A stretch of DNA of 64,000 nucleotides from Dendrolimus kikuchii (taxonomy: Eukaryota > Arthropoda > Insecta > Lepidoptera > Lasiocampidae): assembly GCA_019925095.2 (NCBI GenBank), contig CM034401.1:12559338-12623337 (forward strand). The letters are read 5' to 3'. Both the position numbers and the translations under genes were made by a program. This document shows positions 42,847-54,530 of the stretch, in pieces (the stretch's first letter is position 1; every line of letters begins with the position of its first letter). The notes beneath the pieces are model-generated. The model ran no database searches. It worked only from the letters and a program-made list of their open reading frames with translations, and was not told the DNA's origin.

Positions 42847-44800
42847 GGTATATATAAAGGTGTATACCTATATATAAGTAAGTACATAAATGAGTGTACC
42901 ATTATTATAATAATCTGATTTCACTTTTTTGGGAATAAAGAAATTAGCCAGTGCATAAATAGTTTAACTTCCTATATCAAAGCTGAACTTTTTCGCGACT
43001 AAAACATAAACGGTTGACGAAAGCGAGACAGGGAAATCTGTAGGGTTTAGATATTGATCCGATATATTTCAGCAAAACAAATAAAGTGCGCAAAGTTTGG
43101 TGTTGACATTCACCTACGTCCCATAAACTGAGTATTTAGGGGTTTTCCCATAAAGATAATTATAATCTCGCATTATTACAAGTTCCTTAGAAATATCGAG
43201 GCGTAATAAGCATTATTTTTCATAGTGTAGTAATATAGATATTATGAAATTATAAATATATGAAATTATGAAATAAATGGCCGTCCAACTTTCACCTCCC
43301 TTTTCCCTGCTTTTTTAAAGTAACGCTAGGACAGTATAATAATTGGTCCAAAAATATAAAATACAGAAACCTACGAAAGTCTTTTCAAAGCTACAAATAA
43401 AATGACAAGTAAATTAACTAGTAAACGGTTAGTAATTAATAATTTACTCACTTTAATTAACACAGTGTGTTCAAATGCTACTAATTACATATTTCCAGCC
43501 TAAAATTAAAAGATTCGATTTTCAATTGCTTTATTACCACTCACAATTGAACCCAAAGCGGAATAGAAAATGTGATAAACAGTGAAGATGTACTTTTTAA
43601 ATACTTTATAGGTGTAAGTGTCTTCAAACAATTTACGGCAAATAGGCACAAGATAATTATGCAATTTTAAAACTTAGCAACTATTTTTTTAAATATTACT
43701 TGTGTATTTATCGTCTTGCCAGGCATTTGCCAATGGACTGTATTCAAATATGATATTTCTCCCACTAAGATTACTAAATACTATTGAAATGGCATACATT
43801 GCACAGGTGAACTGTATAAATTATTTTATAAAAATGTCCGGCCGATTAATGTTTGTTAATATGAAATGTTTCTTTCAGTACAGAGTAGGGAATCAGTTCC
43901 TGATACATATTTTATGACTACACAAGACTAGTGTAGATATTTCTTAAAATGATTTCGATTACAAAATATTCGCAAGAAATCTTATTGCATGAATATCACG
44001 TTGTAGTTTTGTATTTAAGTACATACTTAGCAATATCCCTTATTTTCTCATCTCGGGAACCGGTGCGCCGCGCGCTGCTTTTATAGTTTATGGAATGAAT
44101 ATCTAGTAATATACTTTATTAACCTTCATATTGTTGTCTAGTGATGAGTATAATAAGACCTTCAGACGTAAACCTGATGAATTCATCTAGTGAGTTCAGC
44201 TTGAGCTAATAGAGACGGCGCGACGGTGAAACAAGAGTTACGTTATAAATATTTTCATAACGAAATAAGAAAAGTATCTTGAGTGAATATGACGTACATA
44301 AGTTTATCCAGGGTGTCTTTAATATTATTTTAACATCATGATACGTGTTCATATTGCTACAGAGTGTTACATTTATAGTCGAACTCATGGTCAATGTGAT
44401 AATTCATCAAATTGTAACAGAGATGATTGAAATTCAGGTTTACTTCTTTAATTTTATCCGTAAGTCAATTAAGTTATTACAAGTGATTGAAGCGAAGCTA
44501 AAGTTGTTTCTTATTACAATGACCTGAGTTTGTATCCTGAAAACCAATTCTGTTATATCAAGTATTATGGCGTTGCGAAGATATTCAAAGTACAATTCCA
44601 TTGAGATAGTAGCAAAAATTCATATTCTACTAAATCCACAATATCTTCTCTATATCGTCGCGGGGGAATACTAATTTTCTAACTCAATATGTATATTGTT
44701 ACACTTGTTACTTGCTGATGACGAAGGAAAAGCTGACGTATGAAATTTCCTAATCCACCTTAGAAAAGCGAGGCGAATTATATTGCTTGTGCCCAAAGGT
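42847..44800. other. AT-rich stretch, nothing recognised
   Basis: No gene. A TATA-type scrap (ggtatatataaagg) directly follows the maT element, then AT-rich sequence; a mildly GC-richer string (gggaaccggtgcgccgcgcg) at 44056-44075. Confidence 0.4.
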
Positions 44801-44806
44801 GAAATA

Positions 44807-44824
44807 GGGGGGGGGGGGGGGGGG
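44807..44824 (+). repeat. Poly-G run of 18
   Basis: Uninterrupted G from 44807 to 44824 in an otherwise AT-rich neighbourhood. On the minus strand it produces a poly-Pro ORF, an artefact. Confidence 0.95.
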
Positions 44825-44867
44825 CTTGAACCCAGTACGAGGTGAGTTTTCAACATTATATAATAAA

Positions 44868-45142
44868 AATAAATACTATCGGGCGTAGCAGTCATTGTCC
44901 TGCCCCAAAAATATTTAAAACCCGATTGCAGTGCCACCTACCGAGTTCAATTGTCAATCTAAACCATATCCAGAATAGAATAGATTAGAATACTTTATTG
45001 TGGAACTGTGTACATAAAGGTGGTATAAATAGTATGAAACAACAGACCCGCTTGAACACACAAAAATTTTCATCAAAATCGGTACAGGTTTAGGGGGAGT
45101 TTGGAGACATACACACGAGCAGAAGAATTTTATATATAAAGA
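44868..45142. repeat. Second copy of the foldback repeat at 16925-17336, rearranged
   Basis: tactatcgggcgtagcagtc, cccgattgcagtgccaccta ccgagt and tttcatcaaaatcggtacag share words with 16990-17290, but the order indicates an inversion or a different subfamily. Ends at tatatataaagataac. Confidence 0.45.
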
Positions 45143-46603
45143 TAACAATGTATAGTTTAATTACTCTAAGTGGGGCATCTAAAGTCTCTGTCTCTATATA
45201 GCCTTTAATTTTAAATATATTAATTATTACTTTATCAATTTAGTTTATATCGCATATTTCAAAATACTAATGAAAAGTTGTCTATTATAGATTCAAGTCG
45301 TCGTTGCTTAATGACAAATGCAGTTGTTACGAAAACGTACTATTCATAAACTAGAATATTTAAGTGAAAGGTAAAAATTAAGAAGATATTGGGTGTGTTG
45401 TTGAAATAAAATATGTATAAGGCATCAAATTAAATATTACATTTCACAGAGGTAGGTTAAGTAAGATTAATATTGCGGTGCAATTAAAGAACAGCTAAGT
45501 AATAAGTTCTCAGTTATATTGTATAAGACCTATGTAACACATAGTTTGCAATAAAAATAAAAATGATTTGTTTCGAATGATTTGACATTATTTACAGTCT
45601 TCTAAACTTTAATGCATAATGCAAAAAAATATTCAATTTATTAAAATGCTGGCAAGTTATTTATGGGACCGTTGACGGTCCCCTAAATGGCACGGTGAAT
45701 TGCTAAGAAGACGTGGGGAGCTCTTTGTAGGGGATAGTGGGTCAATAAACTTTGAACATTACTTGTCTCGAAATGTTATTGGTCTGACATAAAAAAATAC
45801 AGCGCTTTAAGCGTTTTCTTACAGTTTTTGGACAGTGGTGAGTAATTTTGTCTTACCCGATTTTCTAATCTGTGTGGCTCTTATGGCTAATTTAATAAAT
45901 CCTTGATTGTTTTCTGCTAGGTAATTAATATTCGCAGACTTCAGACTATTATTAGCTTCCTTTGTGCTCGGGTTTCACCTTGGATAATATTATAGTTATT
46001 GAATGTATGGGAGCTGCATACGTCTAGTTATCGCAGTGGACAACGAACTATTGTATAAATAAATAATATAATAAATAATACTGTTTATATAAAAAACTAC
46101 TGACTGGCGCAACTCAGGAGCGCACATATTAATTAACCTCTACCTCTCGCTGCTATAAATGTGACCAAATGCGTTTTATTTATAGCGTTAAAAATAGCGC
46201 CATTAACGAATAGCTACATTAGTGTATATAATATACATACATACGTTATCTGTAGTAATAATTAACGTATATTAATAAAAATATCATATCACAAATAACC
46301 CATTAAACCTATCGCTACATCTGTGTTAAACCGTCAATAAATGTAACATTATCCCACATGGACTAGTAGCATTACTGTCAGCAGTGGCAATTGTAACAGT
46401 TTGTATAATATGTGTAAAAAATGCCGAGAGAATGCCACCCCACCAGATTAGAAAGCACGTCATAAGATTAAACCGCAGTTGCGTTATTGAAAATGTTGAA
46501 CCAAATTTTAATCTTTACCTATGTAGTTTATTCGGCCATTAATGATTATATAACACATCTAATTGGTTAGAATATATACCGATACACATAAAAGTTATTT
46601 GTT
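45143..46603. other. AT-rich stretch with one repeat copy
   Basis: Contains the repeat at 46150-46345; otherwise nothing recognised. Confidence 0.4.
46150..46345 (+). repeat. Interspersed repeat, copy 2 (partner of 19020-19222)
   Basis: ccaaatgcgttttatttata, gcgttaaaaatagcgccatt, aatagctacattagtgtata and acctatcgctacatctgtg match copy 1 in order and orientation. Confidence 0.65.
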
Positions 46604-46820
46604 TGCTGTTGAGACGCTAGGACGCTAGAACCCAACAGGGTTCTGAGACCATGTGCCTTTACAAAGAGCTATCAAAACGGCTCATCGACTCTTCAGGTGC
46701 TCAGAGGACTGGTGCTTCGGACAATGGATCAATATGGCAGTCCAGACAGGAAACGTAGCCAACCTTCTGAGCACCTTACCCATAGAAGACGATGACCTAA
46801 GCTCAGTATTCTACTTATAG
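46604..46820 (+). pseudogene. Endonuclease-like domain family, 3' fragment with stops
   Basis: Recognisable end: MAVQTGNVANLLSTLPIEDD followed by DLSSVFYL and TAG at 46818-46820. Upstream pieces (VETLG, RLIDSS) are split by frame changes. It aligns with the end of the copies at 50575-51200 and 63340-63457 and is 5'-truncated near the VETLGPWG motif. Confidence 0.65.
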
Positions 46821-49800
46821 TCTTCAGAGATTATAGATAAATACGATATAACTAAGTTAAGTTTTCTTTTATTGTATTAATGATAATGTATAAACGAAGA
46901 AAGATATTGCTGCCTAATAATACCTAACCACAAATCTCCGTATTTAGAAATATTGTCTATAGATTAGTCTTATAGTTTATCTCAAATTGGCTCCGAAATG
47001 GTTTATTGAATTGTAATATATATTTGAAAGATTGAAACATAAAATTCACTTCAATGTCCGTGTATATTTCGTACCGAAATTTTGCACGGTCCAAAAGGTA
47101 TGAATATAAATATTAGTTCGACAAGAATTAAGTGGTGAGAACTGCTACTTTTAAATAAAAAAATCTATTCCCCTCACAAATTTTCTAATTCCAATACACA
47201 GTCCAAATACCTTTGGTTACTGAATAAGTTGAAAACCGTTTTAATTATAGAGTATTAGATGTGGTAGACAGTTTACGTGAGAATGTAACTGCTAATGTGT
47301 TGTTGAGTTTAATTAAAGCCTCAGCTATGTAAAGCGCCGTGCCAAGCGAAAATACTCAGATAACCATCAAAGGCGTATTGATGATTGAGTTTTTTATTTC
47401 AGTATGTGTAAAGTCAAACATAAAAATTACTATATTTTGCAAATTTGTTGGGCCAGATCATATATCTTACTATTTATTCTCTTGCCCTACCAGCGGTTTA
47501 ATTGACGTAAGCACATTATGTCAAATTTTACCCGACAGTATGTAATGCAAATGAACGGTCGCTAAGATATAGGAACCAGCCGTTAAAGATGTTGTAGAAA
47601 ATATGTATCGTTTGCTTTTTAGTTAAATATAATTTACTTTAATCACAATGACTGTATAAACTAATACAATAAAAGAAAATTTAACTTAGTTATAATGTAT
47701 TCTACCCATAGTGTCTTAAGACTGTAAGTAGAATACTGAGCCTAGGTCACCGTCTTCTATGCGTTAATTTAGTTAATTTTATTACTTTTTTTTATTTTCT
47801 AATTTTTATTTAAGGAAATACTTGAATAGATAAAAAAATAAAACACGTACGTTACTGACTCGAGGGTTGCTCTCAATTTCCTTAGGATTCTCAGGCACCT
47901 GCTCTTTCGAATAAAAATTGAAAATCGGTCCACAATTTACGAAGAAACGCGGCATAACAAACATGAAAAAATATATAGTCGAATTAGAATCTCTTCCTTT
48001 TTGAAGTCACTTAAAAGTATAGGAGGTTCAGAGACAATAACGGCCCTACTTATAATAATCTCGTTAAGAAACGATTACGCATCTCTTAAGTAAGAGAATC
48101 ATAATCAGATCCTAATCAATGAATATCTTTTTTTTCACTTATAAACGTGTATTACCTGTTGTTTACCTAAGAGGAGCGCAGATAAACGAAATTTGAATGA
48201 TTAACGTAGGTTGTACCCAAAATATTCGACTAAAGAGGAGTTTATGGGTAAGATTTTCACTAATCAGTTGCTTAGCAGTTTCTTTAAATTTAAGAAACGA
48301 TTATAAGTAAGACCCTTTATGTTTATGGCGTAGTGTGTGAATATGAATTAATTATGATTTTTTAAATGTCTTTTAACTTAGTTTTAAGATGTATTTACAT
48401 ATTCTAGACGTTTGCAGCCAGTCTAAAATATGTATTTTATTTTATATAGTTGTAAAGAATATGATTACTAAAGTATAATTTTCTCATTTCTACTTCATAA
48501 TTAAGGCACTTGTTGCGTCTCATTCTAATGACATGGCCATGGCATGCAAATATGCCCATGTCACATGGGTGGGCATATACGCTAGGGTGTATTTCGTGTT
48601 TCTGACCGAATAGAATAAGTAACATTGATCGGTTCTAATAAAAACAATTTTTGTTGAGTTTGCAAATAGTAAGATTAGTTTCTGTGTATTGTAAATTCTA
48701 AACTGCTTTTGATGATGTAAAAGCAATTTCTTGATGCACTGAAATTAAAATAAAGCTGCATCCACATGTATATTGTGGGACCAATGCGATCAAGGCTGCG
48801 TTGTATCAAGTTGCATCTTTATCTGTTAACGAAGCTCGATCTATTTTCAAATTTCAATCGTAGTTCGAAATACAATCGGATCTACCAAAATATTACAAAT
48901 GTGGGTGAAGCTTCAGATTACAATAAAAATACTTTTGATATCTACATAATAATCAGACATTGTTATAAAAAAACATTTACTTAAGATACAATCATGCTGA
49001 CTCAGCATTAAAGCTATAAAGCGGCTGTGTTGTATTTTGGCACGTGACTCAGTCCTGGCGCCGTCTAGTCGACTGCCTCCGATGCAGGGATGCTGCGTCA
49101 ACCCCCGAACCAACATACCAAGACCTCTACTAACGGTGAAAACTATAAGGAATAGTAAGTAATAATCGGATACAGTAATCTAACCAGGGGCCTGCATTCT
49201 GTTACCTACGGGTTATGTTATTTTTAGAGTATCGAACTTGAGGGGAGTACGTAGATATCTATTGTTGGAACATTGATCATTTTCTAACCGCAACGATTTA
49301 CTGTGGAATTTGCAGACTTAACTTATATAAGAATATAATCGCCAAGATATATATATACTATAAATAAATGTGAGATTTGTTTCTCCGTCTTACCCTCTTA
49401 TCAATTAGTATTAACATAATAGTCAAGTTTTCAAATGTTGGCCTGTGAGGTAGCATGATTGAATAAAGATGCAATTAAAAACAAGAATAGCAAAGCAATA
49501 AATTTTAATAAGCTGGGTCGGTTAATAGATGAGTAAAAAAACTGGGGTTTCGAAAAAAAACCTTTAATAGAAGTGTAAAGATTAAATTCTTCTTTGATTA
49601 AACTGTTTATGTACAAGTTAAAATATGGTTTTATATACATAAACTCTAACTAAGAGTTAACCGTTTGTTCAATTTTATCTTTACTCTTTGTTTAAAGTGG
49701 CTTCCCGTTAACAGGGACAATAAGAGACGATATAAATTATTTCTAGGCATTTTAGGTCAATTTAAATTACTCTTTAGTCTTATTTCTTACATTAAATTGT

Positions 49801-50574
49801 AATTTTAATGTTTTATCTTGTAGTTGCATTGTTCATGACAAATAAAAAACTTTTTAAATACTTGTATATAGATAATCAATGTGAAAAACCAAAAAATCGT
49901 CCTCTGAAAGTGGAAAGCTTTAACCTAGCTATAGGACATTTATATTCTGATATTATAATATATATTAGTAATTTATTTAGTATTAGTAGCTTGTACCAGC
50001 ACAGAATACAAGCCGAGGTACTGTCCATAGAAATCCTTAGCTAACTCTCAGGTATCTGCATCTACTCAAATATTAAACTCTCTTGGCGTGAAATGTTAAC
50101 AAAGTCACAGATTTAAGGCAGTTTAGGAGTTAAGAATTAATTTAACAGTACTTCCTCAAGGGAAACTTATTTTATTAGACTTTTCCGGGCCAAGTTAAGC
50201 CCAGTGTCTGTCAGCTCAAAAAGTTAGAAATGACTGCAAATGCGGCTTATCTCTCATTTTATATGCCCGGACCTTTTTGGTAATTTACAATAATGTGTCG
50301 AAGTTTTGAACAAGCGTGTTCATGTGTTTAGTATCTTCATTTACTGAATAATATTTAAAAGTTATGTATAAACATTTATATATTTTTGTAGATATGTGTT
50401 TCTGTGGTATGTGTATTAAGTATACCTATTGAATATATAAACATTCTGCATATATAAAAATATATTGTGATATAATATTGGTATAATAAAATTACATATA
50501 ATCGAATATAATGTAAGAAAACTTAACTTATTTGTATTGTAGTCCTAGTCATAGTCCCGTAAAATTTTAAGTAG
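46821..50574. other. AT-rich stretch, one LINE-end scrap
   Basis: At 47695-47757 (minus) a 60-bp scrap, gtagaatactgagcctaggt caccgtcttctat, belongs to the end of the endonuclease-like family. A weak inverted pair of the word gttaagaaacgatta occurs at 48060 and 48290. Nothing else is recognised. Confidence 0.45.
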
Positions 50575-51200
50575 AATACTGAGCCTAGATCACCGTCTTC
50601 TATGGGTAAGGTGCCCAGAGGCCGGCTACGTTTCCTCGTTGGGTCGCCATACTTATCCGTTGGCCGAGGCAAGTACCAGCCTTCTGATTACTTGAAGAGT
50701 CGATGAGTCATTTCGATAAATTTTGGTAGAGGCTCACGGTCTCAAGACCCCACGGTTCAAGCGTCTCGATAGCAAACGGCACAAACATAATTATAACTCT
50801 CACTGAGGGTTGCATATTTGCGCCGCTTGAGTGATTCAGCTGTTTCCGCCACCGAACCGGCTGACGTAGACATGTTTGGTAAATGGGATGCGGCCAACGT
50901 ATCTACGCAAGTCGCATCCCATACCAAAGGCTTGCCACGCTGCCAGGGAATAAGAGGCATTCCGTCGGGACGCCTACCATCGTCACGCGCAATACCGTTC
51001 GGCTCCAATAAAGCCGGCACATTAGCGATGGCAAGCGCCCTCCATAAGACATTATTCAAGGCAGCGTGGGGTGACCATCTGTCGGCACTGCGGCGGCAAG
51101 AAAAACCGTGGTATCCTGGGCCGATTATTTCTGTTCCACAGACGCAAGTGTGTGGTGCACATATGCGAGAACCCAAACCCATAAATATTATATATATATT
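50575..51200 (-). pseudogene. Longest copy of the endonuclease-like retroelement domain (CCHC - RPD - WDAT)
   Basis: Minus strand, from about 51165: a zinc-knuckle-like TCVCGTEIIGPGYHGFSC, then SADRWSPHAALNNVLWRALA, the motif GRRPDGMPLIPW, 15 residues after the Asp the motif WDATCVDTLAASHLP, then ESLKRRKY. At about 50790 the frame shifts and continues FAIETLEPWG, then QRISMATQRGNVAGLL and DGDLGSVFYL, where the stop codon is lost. A zinc knuckle followed by R/KPD and a second Asp some 12-15 residues on is the arrangement of the restriction-like endonuclease at the C-terminus of R2/R4-type LINEs. That identity is my inference. No RT domain remains upstream. Confidence 0.7.
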
Positions 51201-51221
51201 GATATTTATATATAGGTATAT

Positions 51222-51665
51222 TGTTACGACCGACAAAGACAAATTCACACCTGCATTTTATTACCTTTCAGCATTTGGGCGTCGTTTGTTTACTTTGTGT
51301 TTAAAATTTGTGATTAGAAAACAGCCCATTGTGTATTGTAATCTTTTATGGCAGTCATTAGCCAGGTGTGTCGGACTGATTCTAAGAAATTCGGTACACG
51401 CGGTTGGGCAGACATATTGTATCTGTGCAGTATAAAGCAATTGCCCACTGGAGAGATCGGCAGTCGAGCGAGAACCACGAAAGAAGCGAGACGTGTGTGC
51501 ATAGCGGAAATATCTATTAGTGACGGACTTTGCGCGTGTTATTGAATCGTTTGGACTGGTTGTGTTCAGTCATATTTGTACCTGTGTTATACGTGTTTGT
51601 ATAGTTCTAATAAACTCTATAATAATTCCAACGGCATTTTAATTCGAGTCTTGCAACTCGTAACA
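51222..51665 (+). mobile_element. Solo LTR 2, 444 bp, ATAT target duplication
   Basis: tgttacgac ... ctcgtaaca with ATAT on both sides (51218-51221 and 51666-51669). Same internal landmarks as LTR 1: tgcattttattacctttc, gcagtataaagcaa and aataaactctataataat. It inserted just beyond the start of the endonuclease-like fragment. Confidence 0.88.
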
Positions 51666-51780
51666 ATATTATAAATATAAATATATATATGTATATATAA
51701 TTTATGTTCTTATTATTAAAATGTAAGTAGTTCGTACTATATGTTACGTACCACCACCATCGCCATTATGATCTCAATTT

Positions 51781-51900
51781 ATTCCTGGGGTTGTCTGGAC
51801 GAGATCGCTTTTTAGCGATAAGACCGCCCTTTGTGCATAATCAGTTTTAATCTGTACGTTCATTTTTGTATTGGTGTACAATAAAGTGACTATCTATCTA
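51781..51900 (+). repeat. LINE 3' tail with conserved stem-loop (copy 4, best preserved)
   Basis: ggacgagatcgctttttagc, gataagaccgccctttgtgc and gtgtacaataaagtgac, then a short tatcta repeat. The stem atcgct/agcgat is perfect. The terminal imperfect tctatctaaatg may be the tail microsatellite. Confidence 0.7.
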
Positions 51901-52268
51901 AATGCTATGATTTGAGCGCGGAAAAGCAGATGTTTGTTTAGATAATATTCATGCCATACATTTCACATCTTAGTTTCAGAGTGCAATAAAATGTATGTTT
52001 TAATTCGATAAAAATCGACCAAGTCCGTGTCTGTCGATGTATAGTGGAAAATAGCGTTTTGTATAGGGAACCACCGTCTGTTGGTATTGATTTTTGATTT
52101 ATACAGAACCCTAAATAAAAACTTGTTAGAAAAAGTACTTAATTATCTCCAAAAAAATGACTCCATTTATCTTTAAAAGAATTTTGCTGTCAATGACGTG
52201 TGGCGGCTACACCACATTTTTAGTTTCTTATAGTTTTCTGAACATCGTTGCGTTACTTTATATAAAAT

Positions 52269-52365
52269 AGACATACATACATATCATGCCTGTTTCTCAT
52301 GGAGGTAGGCAGAGACGATGGATCTCCACTTGCGACGATCTTAACAAACAACTTTCGTTTCAACT
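52269..52365 (+). repeat. Interspersed repeat, copy 2 (partner of 25670-25775)
   Basis: catgcctgtttctcatggag, gtaggcagagacgatgg and tctccacttgcgacgatctt. Preceded by a short catacata run. Confidence 0.6.
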
Positions 52366-53344
52366 ATTTTCATTAATCTCTCCTTGTTGTTTTGTTATTG
52401 TTTTGTTCAGGTGCCTATCTCTAACAATTATTAATTCGTTTTTAAGAAAGAAACCTGTAACACATTGTTCTTTTTAATTACTTTTATTTTAAGGAAATGA
52501 CTTAGTACAAAATTATTCTAAGTAGGTAGTTATTCTACTTGTTGTAGATGTGAAAATGTCTGTAGGTTTTTCAGGATCTTAGCTTATATACTCTATTGGC
52601 GTTACTGGCCCACGGAAATGGTCTTATTGTCTTGTTACCAGAATTTGTGTTTAGACGGGAAAATTATTGTTTGGGATTGTGTTGACTTACAGACAGACAG
52701 ATAAGATTATTTAACAACGGTACTATTTTGACCAAAACGGCTACGGAACCCTAAAAAGTAATAATCATTTCTCTCAGCTCCCACTAGTATAATGCTGGGC
52801 TGAATGTCGTAGTCATTGTCCCTTGACGTATGAAATAAAGACCGGTATTTATGTCGGCCAACTGTGTTTTCTTCCAAGCGGTAACTTAGGTCAAGCATTT
52901 AGTTTTCGCCGTATATACTTACTGATAGATCTTTGAAATGATACATAACAAGTCTCGCTGTGATTGTATTTTTTTAGTATCTAATTATTTCTTTATCTGC
53001 AACTTTTTTAATACTTAGGAAACAAGTTGTTTCTTTCTTTGAACATCAACAAAATAATGTACTGTTAAATTGTTGAAAAACTAACTTTCAATAAGTACAC
53101 TCTAAGATAATGTTTTAAAGTAAGAAATATTTTCATTTCATTCCACTTAATTTTACACATTCTGAATTTATTTTAAACCGACCGCGGAATAAATGAAGTT
53201 TTGTGGAAAGTATCAGCTCTCATATGCGTTCTGAATTTTATTTTTAGGCAATATCCATATGATATTAATTACCATTTGTAGTCTGGACATCAACAATGTT
53301 ATTAGGTGTGAGTGATTGATATAATTTATAATAATATTAATACC
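52366..53344. other. AT-rich stretch, nothing recognised
   Basis: No gene or repeat that I can support. Confidence 0.4.
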
Positions 53345-53643
53345 AGGTCACAAAAGTTCCACTGCAGGACTCAAGCATCCTCATTATTAGGGTAAACGGA
53401 CATTACAGCCGCTAGGCTTGTCCAAGGCGGACTGGCGCGTTTAACACATCGATTATCTTTATTTGTAGGTTTCATCACCATATTTCCCTTCGTTGTCAGC
53501 AAGTGATAATTACAATTTTCACAATTAATTCAGACAACCCTCTAAGCGGCGTATTTTTCTCGGCTAGGATTCGAGCCCACGTCACTTCGAAATGAGAGTA
53601 TGAGACGCAAGTGCGTTGTTAGCTACTAGGGCTATCACAACAT
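53345..53643 (-). repeat. SINE family 2, near-full copy with tRNA-like head, inverted
   Basis: Minus strand: gttgtgatagccctagtagc (head), gtgggctcgaatcctagc (box B-like region), then a body containing gaaacctacaaataaagat and gccttggacaagcctagcgg. Same order as 21302-21578. Confidence 0.7.
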
Positions 53644-54479
53644 AGATAACACAAAGCAGTCATAAAAATTCCAAAGCTTAAATATTAATTCAAAATAAAC
53701 AAAAGCGAAAACAAAACATTTAAGTGGATTATTCTAGAATATCGAGAAGAATCCTGTCTATAAAAAGTTGAGAACAATTCCAATCAGTGTTTCAAATACG
53801 TATTTCGCGACACGAATTTTACTTTGGTACTGTTTTTATTGTTCTTTGGCAAAGGGAAAGTTCAAAGAAGTCATAACTGGACCCTTAACTTCCGTACAAC
53901 AAGCTTAAGTTGATAGTAAATCGCACCTGGCGCCAGGAGTTACGCTCACTACCGGGCGGACTTCGGGCTACTCCATAAAATAATATGTAAGGCCATTTGA
54001 GGTTAGTTAAAGTTTCGCTTATCTACAGATTAAGTTCGAACTACTTTGTGCAAGCGTACGTAAGTTTTATAATTGTGTAGCTATTGTGAAGTGAAGCTTC
54101 TTTAGAATCGTTGTGATTTGAAACTGGATGAAACGAAAAAATGACACTAAAAAGAGATAAACACATAAATCTATAAGACTAAGCTTGCGGGAGAATGAGA
54201 TACGAGTTTTACGTTGTGCAGCACATATTAGAGAGTCAATAAGACCGATGATTCGACGTAAGTTCAATTTGGACCGAAATAAAACTGATTGTGGATTAAC
54301 GATGGTTATATCTAATTTCGATATATTTATGAAGAAAACTCCAAATAAAAATATTAAACCACCCATATATATTTTTACCAATTGCCATTACAGTATTTAT
54401 AATGTTTTTCTATATTAAGTCAAACGACCATAAAAACCTGCAAAGAGTTTGTACACTGATAATAATGTTTTTATAAAAA
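53644..54479. other. Intergenic stretch before the Jockey element
   Basis: AT-rich. A less AT-rich island (cgcacctggcgccaggagtt, stem tggcgcca) is at 53925-53960. The 5' edge of the Jockey element is not sharply visible in 54430-54530, and no target duplication was found. Confidence 0.4.
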
Positions 54480-54530
54480 GTGCGTCATCAGGTGGTTTTT
54501 CCACCAAATCGTTCGTCCCCCTCAGGGACA

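Noticed and set aside
44671..44937. Poly-Pro ORF
   Set aside because: Produced by the run of 18 G.
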